Part shown: positions 24,764-33,610 of the stretch, one piece after another
How positions within the stretch are numbered: the first letter of the stretch is position 1
Layout: each line of letters starts with the position of its first letter
From: Deltaproteobacteria bacterium
GTDB lineage: Bacteria > Myxococcota_A > Polyangia > Polyangiales > Houyiibacteriaceae
Direction of reading: 5' to 3'
Assembly (NCBI GenBank): GCA_017644045.1
Contig: JAEPMI010000009.1
Coordinates: forward strand, 186,001 to 250,000
DNA length: 64,000 nucleotides
Notes under the pieces: model-generated
What the model saw: only the letters and a program-made list of their open reading frames with translations
Told to the model about the DNA's origin: nothing
Databases searched by the model: none
Translations under genes and position numbers: made by a program

Positions 24764-25399
24764 ATGGCCAAGAAGAGAGTCGCCGACCACTACGATCAGG
24801 TCGAGGTTCGGTCCCGCGAGGAGCTGCGCGCGTGGCTGGCGGCGAACCACGAACGCGACCAGGGCGTCTGGCTGATCCACTACAAGAAGCACTCGGAGCA
24901 CCACGTGCCCTACATGGACTTCGTGGAGGAGCTGCTCTGCTTCGGATGGATCGACAGCCTCGTTCGCCGCGTCGACGAAGACCGATCGATGCGACTGATG
25001 ACGCCGCGCAAGGTCGGGAGCATCTGGTCCCAGATCAACAAGAAGGCCGTGAAGCGACTCGAGCGCGATGGGCGCATGACCGACGCGGGTCGCGCGGTCA
25101 TCGAGCGCGCGAAGACCGACGGTTCGTGGACCCTCTACGACGAGATCGAGGCGGTCGTCGTGCCGGACGACCTCGCGAAGGCGCTGAAGGCGAAGGCGCG
25201 AGAGGGGTGGGATGGCTTCTCGGACTCGTCGAAGAAGCCGATCCTCTGGTGGATCAAGAGCGCGAAGACCGAAGCCACGCGCGCCAAGCGGATCGCGCGG
25301 ACGGCCGAGCGCGCTGCCGTGGGCCTGCGGGCGAACTTCCCCGACGACGAGAAGAAGTGGAAGGAGCGCGCCGCGAAGAAGCCGGCGCGGAAGAAGTAG
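24764..25399 (+). CDS. YdeI/OmpD-associated family protein
   Basis: 211 residues starting MAKKRVADH. The conserved stretch SREELRAWLAANH, the CFGWIDS signature and the TPRKVGSIWSQINKKAVKRLERDGRMTDAGR block identify the YdeI family (bacteriocin-protection type). The C-terminus is Lys/Arg-rich (KKWKERAAKKPARKK). The family is linked to tolerance of some antimicrobial peptides in enterobacteria; the role here is only inferred. It probably shares a transcript with the preceding DUF4287 gene. Confidence 0.88.
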   Translation: MAKKRVADHYDQVEVRSREELRAWLAANHERDQGVWLIHYKKHSEHHVPYMDFVEELLCFGWIDSLVRRVDEDRSMRLMTPRKVGSIWSQINKKAVKRLERDGRMTDAGRAVIERAKTDGSWTLYDEIEAVVVPDDLAKALKAKAREGWDGFSDSSKKPILWWIKSAKTEATRAKRIARTAERAAVGLRANFPDDEKKWKERAAKKPARKK

Positions 25400-25405
25400 G
25401 GCCGC

Positions 25406-25948
25406 TCAGAGGCCGGTGATCTCGGCGTGGCCACTCGCCTGAGTGTCGCCGGTGACGGTCGCACCGCTGACGCTGATCTTCGCGTTCGCCGTGGCGACGA
25501 AGCTCTTGTCGGTCGCGCTGTACGTGCCGCCGATGATCATCACCTGTGCGTTGCCCCCGGCCTCGATCACGGTTGGGGCGGTGATGGTCATGTTGGTCAA
25601 CGTGAGCTGACAGTTCGCGCCGGCGCGGATCGCGGGCCCCGTTCCCGTGAACTGAACGGTCTGGCCCATCAGCGAGACCCGGTCGTTGCCGCGGCACTCG
25701 AAAGTCGCGGCGCCGTTCCAGGCCTGCGGCGCCACCGGAGCCGCGGGCGCGGTCGGGCTCACGCCCCGGTCGACCGCGTCCTTCTGGCTGATCACGTACC
25801 AGATCACTCCGCCGAAGACGCCCGCGAAGATCAGCAGCATCACCGGCACGAGGATCAGCTTGAGCAGCATGCCTTCGGCTTCGTTCTTGGCCTTGCGCGC
25901 CTGGTCGTAGGCCTCGCGATACCGTGGGTCGTCCGTGGGGAGGCGCAT
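25406..25948 (-). CDS. Single-pass membrane protein with beta-helix-like repeats
   Basis: 180 residues. A cytosolic charged N-terminus (about 1-27), one transmembrane helix (about 29-53), a short Pro/Ala linker, then an outer domain of short beta repeats rich in Gly, Thr and Asn (GQTVQFTGTG, NCQLTLTNMTITAPTVIEAGGNA, VMIIGGTYSA), like a small right-handed beta-helix. No catalytic motif. It faces the YdeI gene, with 6 bases between stops. Function unknown. Confidence 0.7.
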   Translation of the reverse strand: MRLPTDDPRYREAYDQARKAKNEAEGMLLKLILVPVMLLIFAGVFGGVIWYVISQKDAVDRGVSPTAPAAPVAPQAWNGAATFECRGNDRVSLMGQTVQFTGTGPAIRAGANCQLTLTNMTITAPTVIEAGGNAQVMIIGGTYSATDKSFVATANAKISVSGATVTGDTQASGHAEITGL

Positions 25949-26010
25949 GCAGCGATGCTATCCCGTTCGGCCGGGAACCTCTGCCCTCCCCGCTTCGGGG
26001 CGGAACGCGA

Positions 26011-26814
26011 CTACCGAACGGAGCGCGTCACGAGCTGCCACTCCGGATCGATGGACCAGACCACTTCGTCCGGGACCTCGTGCCAGTGCTCCGCGGTGAT
26101 GGGCTCGGAGGCCAGCACCACCGCGCGGTAGGTCGGCACGTCCGGTCCGTGGGACTCACCGCACTCCGGGCATCGGTAGGCATGGTCGCGCAGCGAGTAG
26201 TGGAGCGTGCGGTGGAATCGGCTGCCGATGAGGTGGTCGTCGACCAACCACATCAGGTTCAGGGTGCACTCCGTCCCGCGCTCTTCGGTCCACTGCGCGA
26301 TGTCCCGAATCGTCCGCACCATGGTGTCCACCATCGCGGAGGGGGTGCGCTCCGGCAGTCGCGACATGAGCAACGCGAAGACGTGCTCGCTGTCGGTGCT
26401 CCCTTGGATGGCGTCCCGCCACTTCGGCTTCATCTCCGTCCGCATGTGGGCGCCGACCTCCTCGAAGGCGCCGATGTGGCCGTTGTGCGCCAGCGCCGCG
26501 TTCTCACCGACGAAGGGGTGGGTGTTCTCGAGCTTCGGCTCGCCCACCGTCGCGCGTCGGATGTGCGCGATGGTCGCGATCGCCGGTGTCTCCGTCGCCT
26601 CGCGCCGGTACTCCTCGCTCTGGTCGGCCGGCTTCGGCTCGCGGTCGTAGTCCATCGACCCATCCGCGAGCCGATCCACGATCCCCCAGCCGTGCGGGTT
26701 GGCCCAGCCGCGCTCGTCGCCGCCCGCCTGCTTGAAGAGCGAGTTCTGCGCTTTCAGGAGCTCGCAGGTCGGGATCGTCGGATGCGTCGCGCGGAGCGCG
26801 TAGAGGCGGCACAT
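26011..26814 (-). CDS. Class II glutamine amidotransferase (YafJ type)
   Basis: 267 residues beginning MCRLYALRA, so the nucleophile Cys is residue 2 after Met removal. Conserved N-terminal-nucleophile blocks follow: HGWGI, HIRRAT (Arg), and HNGHIGAF with substrate-binding Asn/Gly. It would hydrolyse glutamine-like amides; members of this stand-alone group are often of unknown substrate, and related EgtC acts in ergothioneine synthesis but no egt genes are near. A CPECGESH cluster in the C-terminal part may bind zinc. Confidence 0.9.
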   Translation of the reverse strand: MCRLYALRATHPTIPTCELLKAQNSLFKQAGGDERGWANPHGWGIVDRLADGSMDYDREPKPADQSEEYRREATETPAIATIAHIRRATVGEPKLENTHPFVGENAALAHNGHIGAFEEVGAHMRTEMKPKWRDAIQGSTDSEHVFALLMSRLPERTPSAMVDTMVRTIRDIAQWTEERGTECTLNLMWLVDDHLIGSRFHRTLHYSLRDHAYRCPECGESHGPDVPTYRAVVLASEPITAEHWHEVPDEVVWSIDPEWQLVTRSVR

Positions 26815-26856
26815 GGATCCGTCATCGCATCGATCGACCGCCGCCGTCCATTTGGC

Positions 26857-26985
26857 TCACTCGATCGCTTTCACGAACACCCACCCGGCGCCGAACGCCT
26901 TCTCGTAGTGCAGGATGATCTCGACTTGCATCGGTCCGTCCGCGAAGTCGAAGGCATACTCGAAGCGCTCGAAGGTTTGCCTCAC
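26857..26985 (-). CDS. Possible small protein, 42 residues
   Basis: A GTG-started frame encodes a short protein with F/Y-rich beta strands and no signal (FERFEYAFDF, VEIILHYEKAFG, GWVFVKAIE). It has no clear ribosome site. The sequence has protein-like strand alternation, so it may be a real small protein or the tail of a lost gene. It sits in the 228-base gap between the amidotransferase gene and the secreted protein at 27043. Confidence 0.3.
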   Translation of the reverse strand: MRQTFERFEYAFDFADGPMQVEIILHYEKAFGAGWVFVKAIE

Positions 26986-27042
26986 CCGTCGTGGGGAAGC
27001 CCTCGTGCAGTCACTGGCATGCGTCCTGCTCTACCGGCCCAC

Positions 27043-27594
27043 ATGATCCGATCCTTGCCGGCTTCCACCCCCATCCGTTGCATCGTGCTCACACTCGCGT
27101 GCGCATGGCTCACGTCGAACGCGACTCACGCGGGAGCGCAGCCTCGACTCCTCCCCGACCAGTCGCTGAGCATCGAGTCGGCGGACGATACCGAGCTGAC
27201 GCTGCAGGCCTCCCTCCCCGACGACGGGGGCAGCGGCGCGTGGGTCCGCGCGAAGATGGTCCGCCAGTGGGGAGTGATGATGCTCGTGCAGTCGGTCGCG
27301 TTCGCCGTGGTCATGGCCATCGAGGCGGGCGGCGACTACCCGTTCCAGGAAGACGACTACGGCTGCGGCGGTCGAGCGGGTCCGATCACGGCTGCCGCCA
27401 TCGGCGCCGTCGGACTCGCCCTCACCTTGAAGGGCACGTTCGGCATGCGTCGACACGTGGGCGACCGACCGGTGCGCTTCGGTCCGGAACGCCGACCCAT
27501 CCGCCGCTGGTCCCCGCTCCTCGCGGCCGGTGCCGCGGCCATCGGTGGCGCACTCGCCGGCGCGTGGCTCCACGACAGCTTCTGCAACTCGTAG
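27043..27594 (+). CDS. Secreted membrane-associated protein, unknown
   Basis: 183 residues from the ATG giving MIRSLPASTPIRC; an ATG at 27019 would add 8. The first 35 residues look like a signal (IVLTLACAWLTSNATHAGAQ). Two further hydrophobic stretches (about 78-95 and about 115-135) and a Gly/Ala-rich C-terminal helix (about 160-175) suggest membrane association. Its 3' end lies 37 bases before the GTG of the dikinase-like gene, so they may share a transcript. No family is recognised. Confidence 0.6.
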   Translation: MIRSLPASTPIRCIVLTLACAWLTSNATHAGAQPRLLPDQSLSIESADDTELTLQASLPDDGGSGAWVRAKMVRQWGVMMLVQSVAFAVVMAIEAGGDYPFQEDDYGCGGRAGPITAAAIGAVGLALTLKGTFGMRRHVGDRPVRFGPERRPIRRWSPLLAAGAAAIGGALAGAWLHDSFCNS

Positions 27595-27631
27595 TCGCCC
27601 TCGCGGCCGTGTCGGGCGACACTGGTCGTCC

Positions 27632-29572
27632 GTGCTCCCACGACTCGTCCGATTCTGCGCCCTGCTCCTGCTCGCGTGCGGACCGACCCTGAGCGGCGGT
27701 CCCGGCGGCGGCCGCGTCGAGCTCCCGGACGACCGGCCGCCTCCGCCTGCGGAAGATGCGCCCGATTCGCTCCCGCAGATCGCCAGCACCGCCGAGTGGG
27801 ACACCCTCGCCTATCGGCCAGCGGACGCGACGATGGCCCACACGGAGGTGGTCAAGATCGTCGTGGACCTCGAGGAGGACTGGCGGACCTACTTCGTGCA
27901 GTCCGCGCGCTGGCCGCTGCACTTCTACTTCGTCCAGCGGTTCATCGACCGCTTCGCGGACCACGGCGCGTTCAACGTGCAGCAGTACCGGCGACCGGAC
28001 CGCCGCTTCATCCTGGCGTCGATCGTCCGCTACCTCGACGCGGACGTCTGGTCGATCGAGCTCGTCCCCGGCGACACCCTGAGCGCGGAGCGGCTCGGCC
28101 GACTGCTCGCCCATCTGAAGGAGCGCGTCTTCTTCGGCGAAGACCTCCGCTTCCGGCCACTGAGTCCGGGCCACGAAGAGCGGGCGCGCACCGCGGGTGT
28201 CCCCACCGTCGACGAGACACGGCTCCAGGCGGCGCAGCGCTACCAAGCCGTGGTGCTCGGCGTGACTCACGGATACCTGCGGATCGCCCGAGACGACGAG
28301 TCGGTGATGAACGCGCGGCCGAACGACATCGTGGTGGTCGACCAGATCCCCGAGGATCTGCCGCCCATCGCCGGCCTGATCACCGCGCGCCTGCAGGCCC
28401 CCCTCGCACACGTCGCGGTGCTCTCGCGTAGCCGGGGCACGCCCGACATGGCGCTCCGCGACGCGACGAACGACAGCCGACTGACCGCCCTCGAGGGCGA
28501 GCTCGTCCGGCTGACGGTCGGCGCTCAGGCGATGCAGATCGAGCGCTCCACCCTCGAGGCAGCGCAGGCGCAGTGGGACGCGCTCCGTCCACCGAACGCC
28601 TACACGCCACCGATTCGGCAGCCGACGCCGCCGGTGCTCGTGCAGCTCTGCGACACCGGCGTGGACGACGCGGACGTCGTCGGCGCCAAGGCCGCGCAGC
28701 TCGGAGCGCTCTGCCGCGCGGGCGGCATCGAGACGCCCGGCGGTTTCGTCGCGCCCTTCGGCGCGTTCCTACAGCACCGCCGCGAGGCCGGCATCGACCG
28801 CGCGGCGATCGCGAGGGTGGTCGGGACCGAGGATCGCGCCGAACGGCGAGCGGCCCTCGAGGGTCTGCGCGCGGCGATCGAGCGCACCCGCGTCAGCCCG
28901 GCGCTGCTCCGCCAGGTGCGAGCGAAGCTGGCGCCGGGTCGTCCCCACATCTTCCGCTCGAGCACCAACGCCGAGGACCTCGAGGGCTTCAGCGGCGCCG
29001 GGCTCTACCGATCGGTGGTCGTGGATCCCGGCGCCGACGACGCGACGCTCGCCGATGCGCTCCGTCGTGTGTGGGCCAGCGTGTATCTGGAACGCGCCTG
29101 GGAAGAACGAGCGTGGGCGCGAATCGAACAGGACGCGGTCGCCATGGCCGTGCTCATCCAGCCTTTCGTCGACGACATCGTGGCCACCGGCGTCGCCGTC
29201 ACCGCCAACCCCTTCACGCAGGTTCGCCCCGGCGTCTACGTGAACCTGCAGACGCGCTCGGAGGGCGTGACGGCGGCCGAGGGCGACGAGCTCCCGGAGC
29301 AGCTGCTGATCTACACCTGGACGGAGACACCGGAAGTCTTCGTGCTGGGGCGGAGCTCGCGCACCGAAGGGCGAGCGATCCTCCGCGGCGACGAGCACGC
29401 CCGGCTGGCACGGCTACTCCAGCAGATCCACCAACGGCTCACGCCGGTCTACGAAGGTGAAGCGAACGCGGTGGACGTGGAGGTCCTGCTCACCCGAGAT
29501 CGCCGCTTCGTGATCGTCCAGGCGCGGCCGATCACGATCCGCTACGGCCCCGGTCAGCGCTGGAACGACTGA
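27632..29572 (+). CDS. Exported dikinase-like lipoprotein (phosphohistidine + ATP-grasp domains)
   Basis: 646 residues from a GTG giving LPRLVRFCALLLLAC, a clear lipoprotein signal. Residues about 230-290 match a phosphohistidine swivelling domain with LAHVAVLSRSRGTP; the likely phospho-accepting His is about residue 260. Residues about 340-640 match a PPDK_N ATP-grasp (GAKAAQLG, FRSSTNAEDLEGFSGAG, PFVDDIVATGVAVTANPF, VEVLLTRDRRFVIVQARPI). The order His domain then ATP-grasp is that of glucan-water dikinases, not PEP synthase, and no PEP-binding barrel is present. An ATP-using enzyme exported outside the cytoplasm is unexpected. Confidence 0.85.
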   Translation: MLPRLVRFCALLLLACGPTLSGGPGGGRVELPDDRPPPPAEDAPDSLPQIASTAEWDTLAYRPADATMAHTEVVKIVVDLEEDWRTYFVQSARWPLHFYFVQRFIDRFADHGAFNVQQYRRPDRRFILASIVRYLDADVWSIELVPGDTLSAERLGRLLAHLKERVFFGEDLRFRPLSPGHEERARTAGVPTVDETRLQAAQRYQAVVLGVTHGYLRIARDDESVMNARPNDIVVVDQIPEDLPPIAGLITARLQAPLAHVAVLSRSRGTPDMALRDATNDSRLTALEGELVRLTVGAQAMQIERSTLEAAQAQWDALRPPNAYTPPIRQPTPPVLVQLCDTGVDDADVVGAKAAQLGALCRAGGIETPGGFVAPFGAFLQHRREAGIDRAAIARVVGTEDRAERRAALEGLRAAIERTRVSPALLRQVRAKLAPGRPHIFRSSTNAEDLEGFSGAGLYRSVVVDPGADDATLADALRRVWASVYLERAWEERAWARIEQDAVAMAVLIQPFVDDIVATGVAVTANPFTQVRPGVYVNLQTRSEGVTAAEGDELPEQLLIYTWTETPEVFVLGRSSRTEGRAILRGDEHARLARLLQQIHQRLTPVYEGEANAVDVEVLLTRDRRFVIVQARPITIRYGPGQRWND

Positions 29573-30849
29573 CGCGGCTGGCCCCAGCAGAGGTAGTCGT
29601 CGAAGGCGGTCGGCTCCGATGAGCTGGGGTCGACCACCTGCGCGCAGCGTCGACCTTCGGCGCACCCGGAGAGCCCGCGGTCGCACCAGATCGCTTCGCC
29701 GAGCTCGCCCTCCGCGCAGAGTGCCCCGCCGCTCGGCGTGAGCTCGCCTGCGTCGACGGGCTGCGCCTCCGGACCGCACTCGCTCGCACCGACGCGCCAT
29801 CGGATTCGCGCGCGCGCGCTCGTGCTCGCCCACTCGAAGCGACCGGCGACCGCGTGATGGTCGGAGAGGTCAGCGAAGACCTCTTCGGTGCGCCCGAGGA
29901 TGCCGAGGCCCAGGCTCCGTTCGTAGGTGCCACGCACGAGCCGCGTCTCGTTGGTGGCGAGCAGCGGCGCCTCCCAGTCGCCGGTCACGAGCACGTAGTC
30001 GAGGTGCTCCGGCGCGTCGGACTCGGCGTGGTGGTTGAAGGAACCCCACGATGGCGGCCCAGCGAAGTCCGGACCGGCGGCGTCGAGGATCGAGAGCGCC
30101 TCGTCGAGCTCGCTGGGCTGCAGGTTGAGGTCGCCAGCGACGATCACCGGACCCGGGCACGACTCGGTGTCGGCCACCTCGTCGATGAGCTCACGGATCA
30201 TCCGGAGCTGCCGACTCCGCGCGAGTCGGGGTGCGTCTCCATTGGCGCGGCGGACGGCGCCGACCACCGGCGTCTGATTCTGCAGGTGCGTCCCGAAGAC
30301 GTGGAGGCACTCGGGGATCCCCACGCCGTCGGTCTCGAAGCGCACGTAGCGCACGCCCTTGGCCGAGCAGCAGTCCTCACCCACGCACGCGGGGCCCTCC
30401 GTCTCCTCGTCCACGCCGCGCATCTCACGGAAGACCCGCTCGGCCGTCTCGGTGACCCGATGCTTTCCGAAGATCATCACGCCCCCATTCAGTCCGAGCT
30501 CCACGCTCATGTGGATCGGCCCAAAGCTCGAGTCGCAGCGCTCCGGCGCGTCCTCTCCGAGGACCGGCGTCTCGGCGTAGCCGACGTTGCGCATCCCCTC
30601 GGCGAACACCTCGCGGGCTTCGCGATCGAAGAGCTCGCTGACGACCACCACGTCGTACCCCTCGAGCGCCGCCGGGATCACCTGCGCCCGCGCGACTCGA
30701 TCGTCGGCCACGGGCGGGAGCATCCAGGCGTTGTACGCGAGCACGTCCACGCTCTGTGGGGGTGGCGGCGGCAGTGGCCGCTCTGGAGTAGCCACCCCTC
30801 GAGAGCAGGCGAGGGCCCCGAAGAGTGCGAAAACGACCGCCGAGCGCAT
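29554..30849 (-). CDS. Endonuclease/exonuclease/phosphatase-family lipoprotein
   Basis: 431 residues. Signal MRSAVVFALFGALAC (lipobox ALAC) then a Pro-rich linker. The EEP fold follows with YNAWML (start Asn), VVVSELFD (metal Glu), GTHLQNQ, AGDLNLQPSE, LDYVLV and the final SDHHAV catalytic pair. Bacterial members like this include neutral sphingomyelinases and phosphodiesterases, so a secreted phospholipase/sphingomyelinase-like role is plausible. A Cys-rich tail follows. Its 3' end overlaps the convergent dikinase gene by 19 bases. Confidence 0.88.
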   Translation of the reverse strand: MRSAVVFALFGALACSRGVATPERPLPPPPPQSVDVLAYNAWMLPPVADDRVARAQVIPAALEGYDVVVVSELFDREAREVFAEGMRNVGYAETPVLGEDAPERCDSSFGPIHMSVELGLNGGVMIFGKHRVTETAERVFREMRGVDEETEGPACVGEDCCSAKGVRYVRFETDGVGIPECLHVFGTHLQNQTPVVGAVRRANGDAPRLARSRQLRMIRELIDEVADTESCPGPVIVAGDLNLQPSELDEALSILDAAGPDFAGPPSWGSFNHHAESDAPEHLDYVLVTGDWEAPLLATNETRLVRGTYERSLGLGILGRTEEVFADLSDHHAVAGRFEWASTSARARIRWRVGASECGPEAQPVDAGELTPSGGALCAEGELGEAIWCDRGLSGCAEGRRCAQVVDPSSSEPTAFDDYLCWGQPRQSFQR

Positions 30850-31125
30850 GCTCCAGATCGTACGTCAGCTCGCGTTTTCAGGGGTGTCCCACTCTTGCAC
30901 GATCGAAAGAGTTCCCTTTCAACCGCGGGACGAACGATCGGTACGACCTCGGGTCCCTGAACGGGGCCGAGTGTAGATCCTCAATGATTCCGGGAGAGCT
31001 CATCGTTGGTACGCGCATTGCTCTCTGTCCTCGCGAATCCGGACCTCACCCCAGCGGCCGGAAATCCATCCCCCACCACGGCGTGCGCACACGCCGGCTG
31101 GCGACGTGCGCGCCAAGGACCCCTC

Positions 31126-31470
31126 ATGACCAAGCGTTCCTTCCTCCTCATCTTCCTGTCCGCGTTCGCCCTGATCAGCATCGCCGCCCCCAGCCAGCGG
31201 ACCGAGGCTGCCTCGTTCGACCACTGCATCCGCCCGACCAGCACCCACTGGAACGGTGACCGCCTCGAGACCCGCCTCGCGAACACGTGTCGCCAGCCTG
31301 TGCGCGTGCACTGGTGCGTTCGTCAGAACGACGACGACCTCCGCTGCGGCGTGAGCCCCGCGCTTCGCCCGCAGGCCACCACCACCGCGCGCGCCATCGA
31401 CGCCAAGCGCCCCGTCGAGCTGCTCATCGAGGCCTGCGAGGTCGGCGGCGACTGCCGCGTCCGCCAGTGA
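31126..31470 (+). CDS. Small secreted protein, unknown
   Basis: 114 residues with a Sec signal (MTKRSFLLIFLSAFALISIAAPSQRTEA). The mature part has four or five Cys and beta-strand-like segments (HCIRPTSTHWNGDRLETRLANTC, VRVHWCVRQNDDDLRCG), suggesting a disulfide-stabilised small beta domain. No family is recognised. The 276 bases before it are free of genes and hold a short AT-rich stretch around 30870-30940 that may carry its promoter. Confidence 0.6.
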   Translation: MTKRSFLLIFLSAFALISIAAPSQRTEAASFDHCIRPTSTHWNGDRLETRLANTCRQPVRVHWCVRQNDDDLRCGVSPALRPQATTTARAIDAKRPVELLIEACEVGGDCRVRQ

Positions 31471-31483
31471 TCGCAATCTGGCG

Positions 31484-32212
31484 CTAGCGCGGGGGCTCGA
31501 AGAGCGCCTCGGTCGCCGGCTCACCACTCATCGAGCCGATCATGCCGAGCAAGAACTCGTTCTCTTCGACGCCTCGCGCGGCGGCCATCTGCCGCAGCGC
31601 CCCCTCGGCCGAGCTGAGGGAGGGCATCAGGTCCAACCGCCACTCCCCCTCCTCCTTCACGAAGTGGAAGAGGTCGGGCGAGGGCCGCGGCCCGACGCCG
31701 ACGTTGGCCGCCGCCTCGTCGCCACGAACCGAGACGTGGTGCACCTCGAGGCGGTCGATGCCGCCGGCACCGACCCAGGCCTCGTCGACGGCGTGAGCGA
31801 AGGCCGTTCTGCCCGTCATCGCCTCGAGCTGGTCGGCGTCGATCCGGTGTCGGAAGAGCAGCACCTGCATCCGATGGATCATGGAGAGCTCCTCGAGCTG
31901 TGCGCGTGAGCCGGTGAGCGCGAGGTCGCGGAATCCCTGATACGCCTCGAGGGTATTCGCGCTGACCCGGCCGGCGGCGGACGCGCCGTCCTCCTCGATG
32001 AGTGAGCGGCGGTAGCCTTCGAACGCCGCTCGCACCGATTCGGCCTCCGGGCCCTCCGGCTCCGGCTCGCGAGGGATGCGGAGCGCTTCGGTCGGCTCGG
32101 TGTCTTCCGCGGCTTCCGCCTCGTCGGCGGCTTCGGTGGCGGACGGCTCCTCCGGCTCCGAGCAGGCGAAGGCGAAGCAGGTCAGCAGGGCGACGATCGA
32201 GCGGGGCTCCAT
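31484..32212 (-). CDS. Acidic lipoprotein, unknown
   Basis: 242 residues. Signal MEPRSIVALLTCFAFAC ends in lipobox AFAC. A long Glu/Ala/Thr-rich linker (about 20-58) leads to a helical C-terminal domain of about 175 residues with no recognised motif. It has a repeat-like pattern of short helices (RAAFEGYRRSLIEEDGASAAGRV). It is divergent from the FHA gene, with 83 bases between starts. Confidence 0.65.
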   Translation of the reverse strand: MEPRSIVALLTCFAFACSEPEEPSATEAADEAEAAEDTEPTEALRIPREPEPEGPEAESVRAAFEGYRRSLIEEDGASAAGRVSANTLEAYQGFRDLALTGSRAQLEELSMIHRMQVLLFRHRIDADQLEAMTGRTAFAHAVDEAWVGAGGIDRLEVHHVSVRGDEAAANVGVGPRPSPDLFHFVKEEGEWRLDLMPSLSSAEGALRQMAAARGVEENEFLLGMIGSMSGEPATEALFEPPR

Positions 32213-32295
32213 GTCGCGCGATCCTTCCATCCAAAAGGGTCGGGCGAAAGCCGAGCGCTTCCAGTGGGTGGCACCGCTCCTGTAGGATCGGGCCG

Positions 32296-33591
32296 ATGCG
32301 CCTGCCCTTCCGTTCCGAGACATCGCTGCCGGTGGGGCTCGACGACGCGCTCGCAGCGACCGAAGCGGCGCTCGCGGGCGACACCCCGCATGGCTACCTG
32401 CGCGCCTGGACCAAGAGCGGGCAGCGCTTCCTCTTCTTCCTGCAGGGGAAGGTGCACTCCGCCGGCAAGCTCGAGGGCGACGAGTTCATCGCCGCCGGGA
32501 TCCGCGAGACCGTGCAGAGCCTCCGGCAGATGGACCGCGCGGTGCTGCACGGCGCGGACCTCGCGCTGCTCCTCTCGCTCGCCGTGCCCTTCCGAAAGGC
32601 GCCGGCGGCCCAGGTGCCCGCGAGCCTGGTCGACCCGCACATGCTGCTCGAGTCGATCCGCAAGACCGAGACGGACGGGGTGCTGGTGGTGAGGCGCAAC
32701 GACGCGCGCACCCTCGCGTTCTGTCGCAACGGGGAGCCCGAAGCGCTCTTCGTCGCCGCAGGAGAGACCTTCCCCGAGGAAGGCGCGATCGCCGATCGCA
32801 TCGTCGAGTACGTGTTCTCCGGCAGCGCGCAGGCGGTCACCCTCGACATCTACGATCAGATCCGGCTGCCGCCGGCCGCCGACGCGGGGCAACCGCTCGC
32901 GAGCTACCTCGAAGGGAGCGACGAGCCGGAGCTGCCGACCAAGACGCTGATCGTGCGACTCGGCGATCGCGCGGTCTTCCAGTACCCGATGACCGAGGCC
33001 GAGATCGTCGTCGGCCGCGGCAGCTCGGCCGACCTCGCGCTCGACAACCTGAGCGTCTCGCGAAAGCACGCGAAGATCCGCCGCGAAGGCGACACCGTGC
33101 TGGTGGTGGAGGACCTCGGCGGCAAGAACGGCCTCGAGCTCTCGGGCAAGAAGGTCGAGCGCGCGCTCCTCGGTCCGGGCGACAGCGTCGGCATCGGCAA
33201 GTACACGCTCGAGTACCAGGACTCGGCGCCGGTCGACGAGATCGAGACACGGCGACCGAGCGCCCACCCGATCGAGGCGATGCAGGAGACCATCGCCGTG
33301 GTGCCGTCGAGCGGGCTGGTCCTGCACTACCAGGGCCGCGACTACAACCTCCGCATGGTGCTCACGATCGGGAAGACCGAAGCGTCGAACGTGGTGATCT
33401 CCGGCTGGTGGATCGCCCCGCGGCACGTGCAGATCGTCCGCGACGAGGACGGGGTGTACCGCGCGTCCCACATCGCCGGTCGTCGCGCGCTGCGCGTGAA
33501 CGGCGTGAAGACCAAGGAGGCCGCCATCGAGATCGGTGACATCCTCCAGATCGGACGCAACGTGCTGGAGGTTCGCGAGCTCGACGAGTGA
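32296..33591 (+). CDS. Cytoplasmic protein with tandem FHA domains
   Basis: 431 residues, no signal peptide. An N-terminal domain (about 1-200) of a type common in myxobacterial signalling proteins, resembling DUF4388/PatA-N style modules (GYLRAWTKSGQRFLFFLQGKVHSAGKL). A clear FHA domain at about 215-305 has VVGRGSSADLALDNLSVSRKHAKI and LGGKNGLELSG (phosphopeptide-binding Arg, Ser, Asn). A second, more diverged FHA-like domain lies at about 340-425. It should bind phospho-Thr of a partner, likely a Ser/Thr kinase substrate. oxyR begins 19 bases after its stop. Confidence 0.85.
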   Translation: MRLPFRSETSLPVGLDDALAATEAALAGDTPHGYLRAWTKSGQRFLFFLQGKVHSAGKLEGDEFIAAGIRETVQSLRQMDRAVLHGADLALLLSLAVPFRKAPAAQVPASLVDPHMLLESIRKTETDGVLVVRRNDARTLAFCRNGEPEALFVAAGETFPEEGAIADRIVEYVFSGSAQAVTLDIYDQIRLPPAADAGQPLASYLEGSDEPELPTKTLIVRLGDRAVFQYPMTEAEIVVGRGSSADLALDNLSVSRKHAKIRREGDTVLVVEDLGGKNGLELSGKKVERALLGPGDSVGIGKYTLEYQDSAPVDEIETRRPSAHPIEAMQETIAVVPSSGLVLHYQGRDYNLRMVLTIGKTEASNVVISGWWIAPRHVQIVRDEDGVYRASHIAGRRALRVNGVKTKEAAIEIGDILQIGRNVLEVRELDE

Positions 33592-33610
33592 AGCGAGCAC
33601 GCGCCGCACG

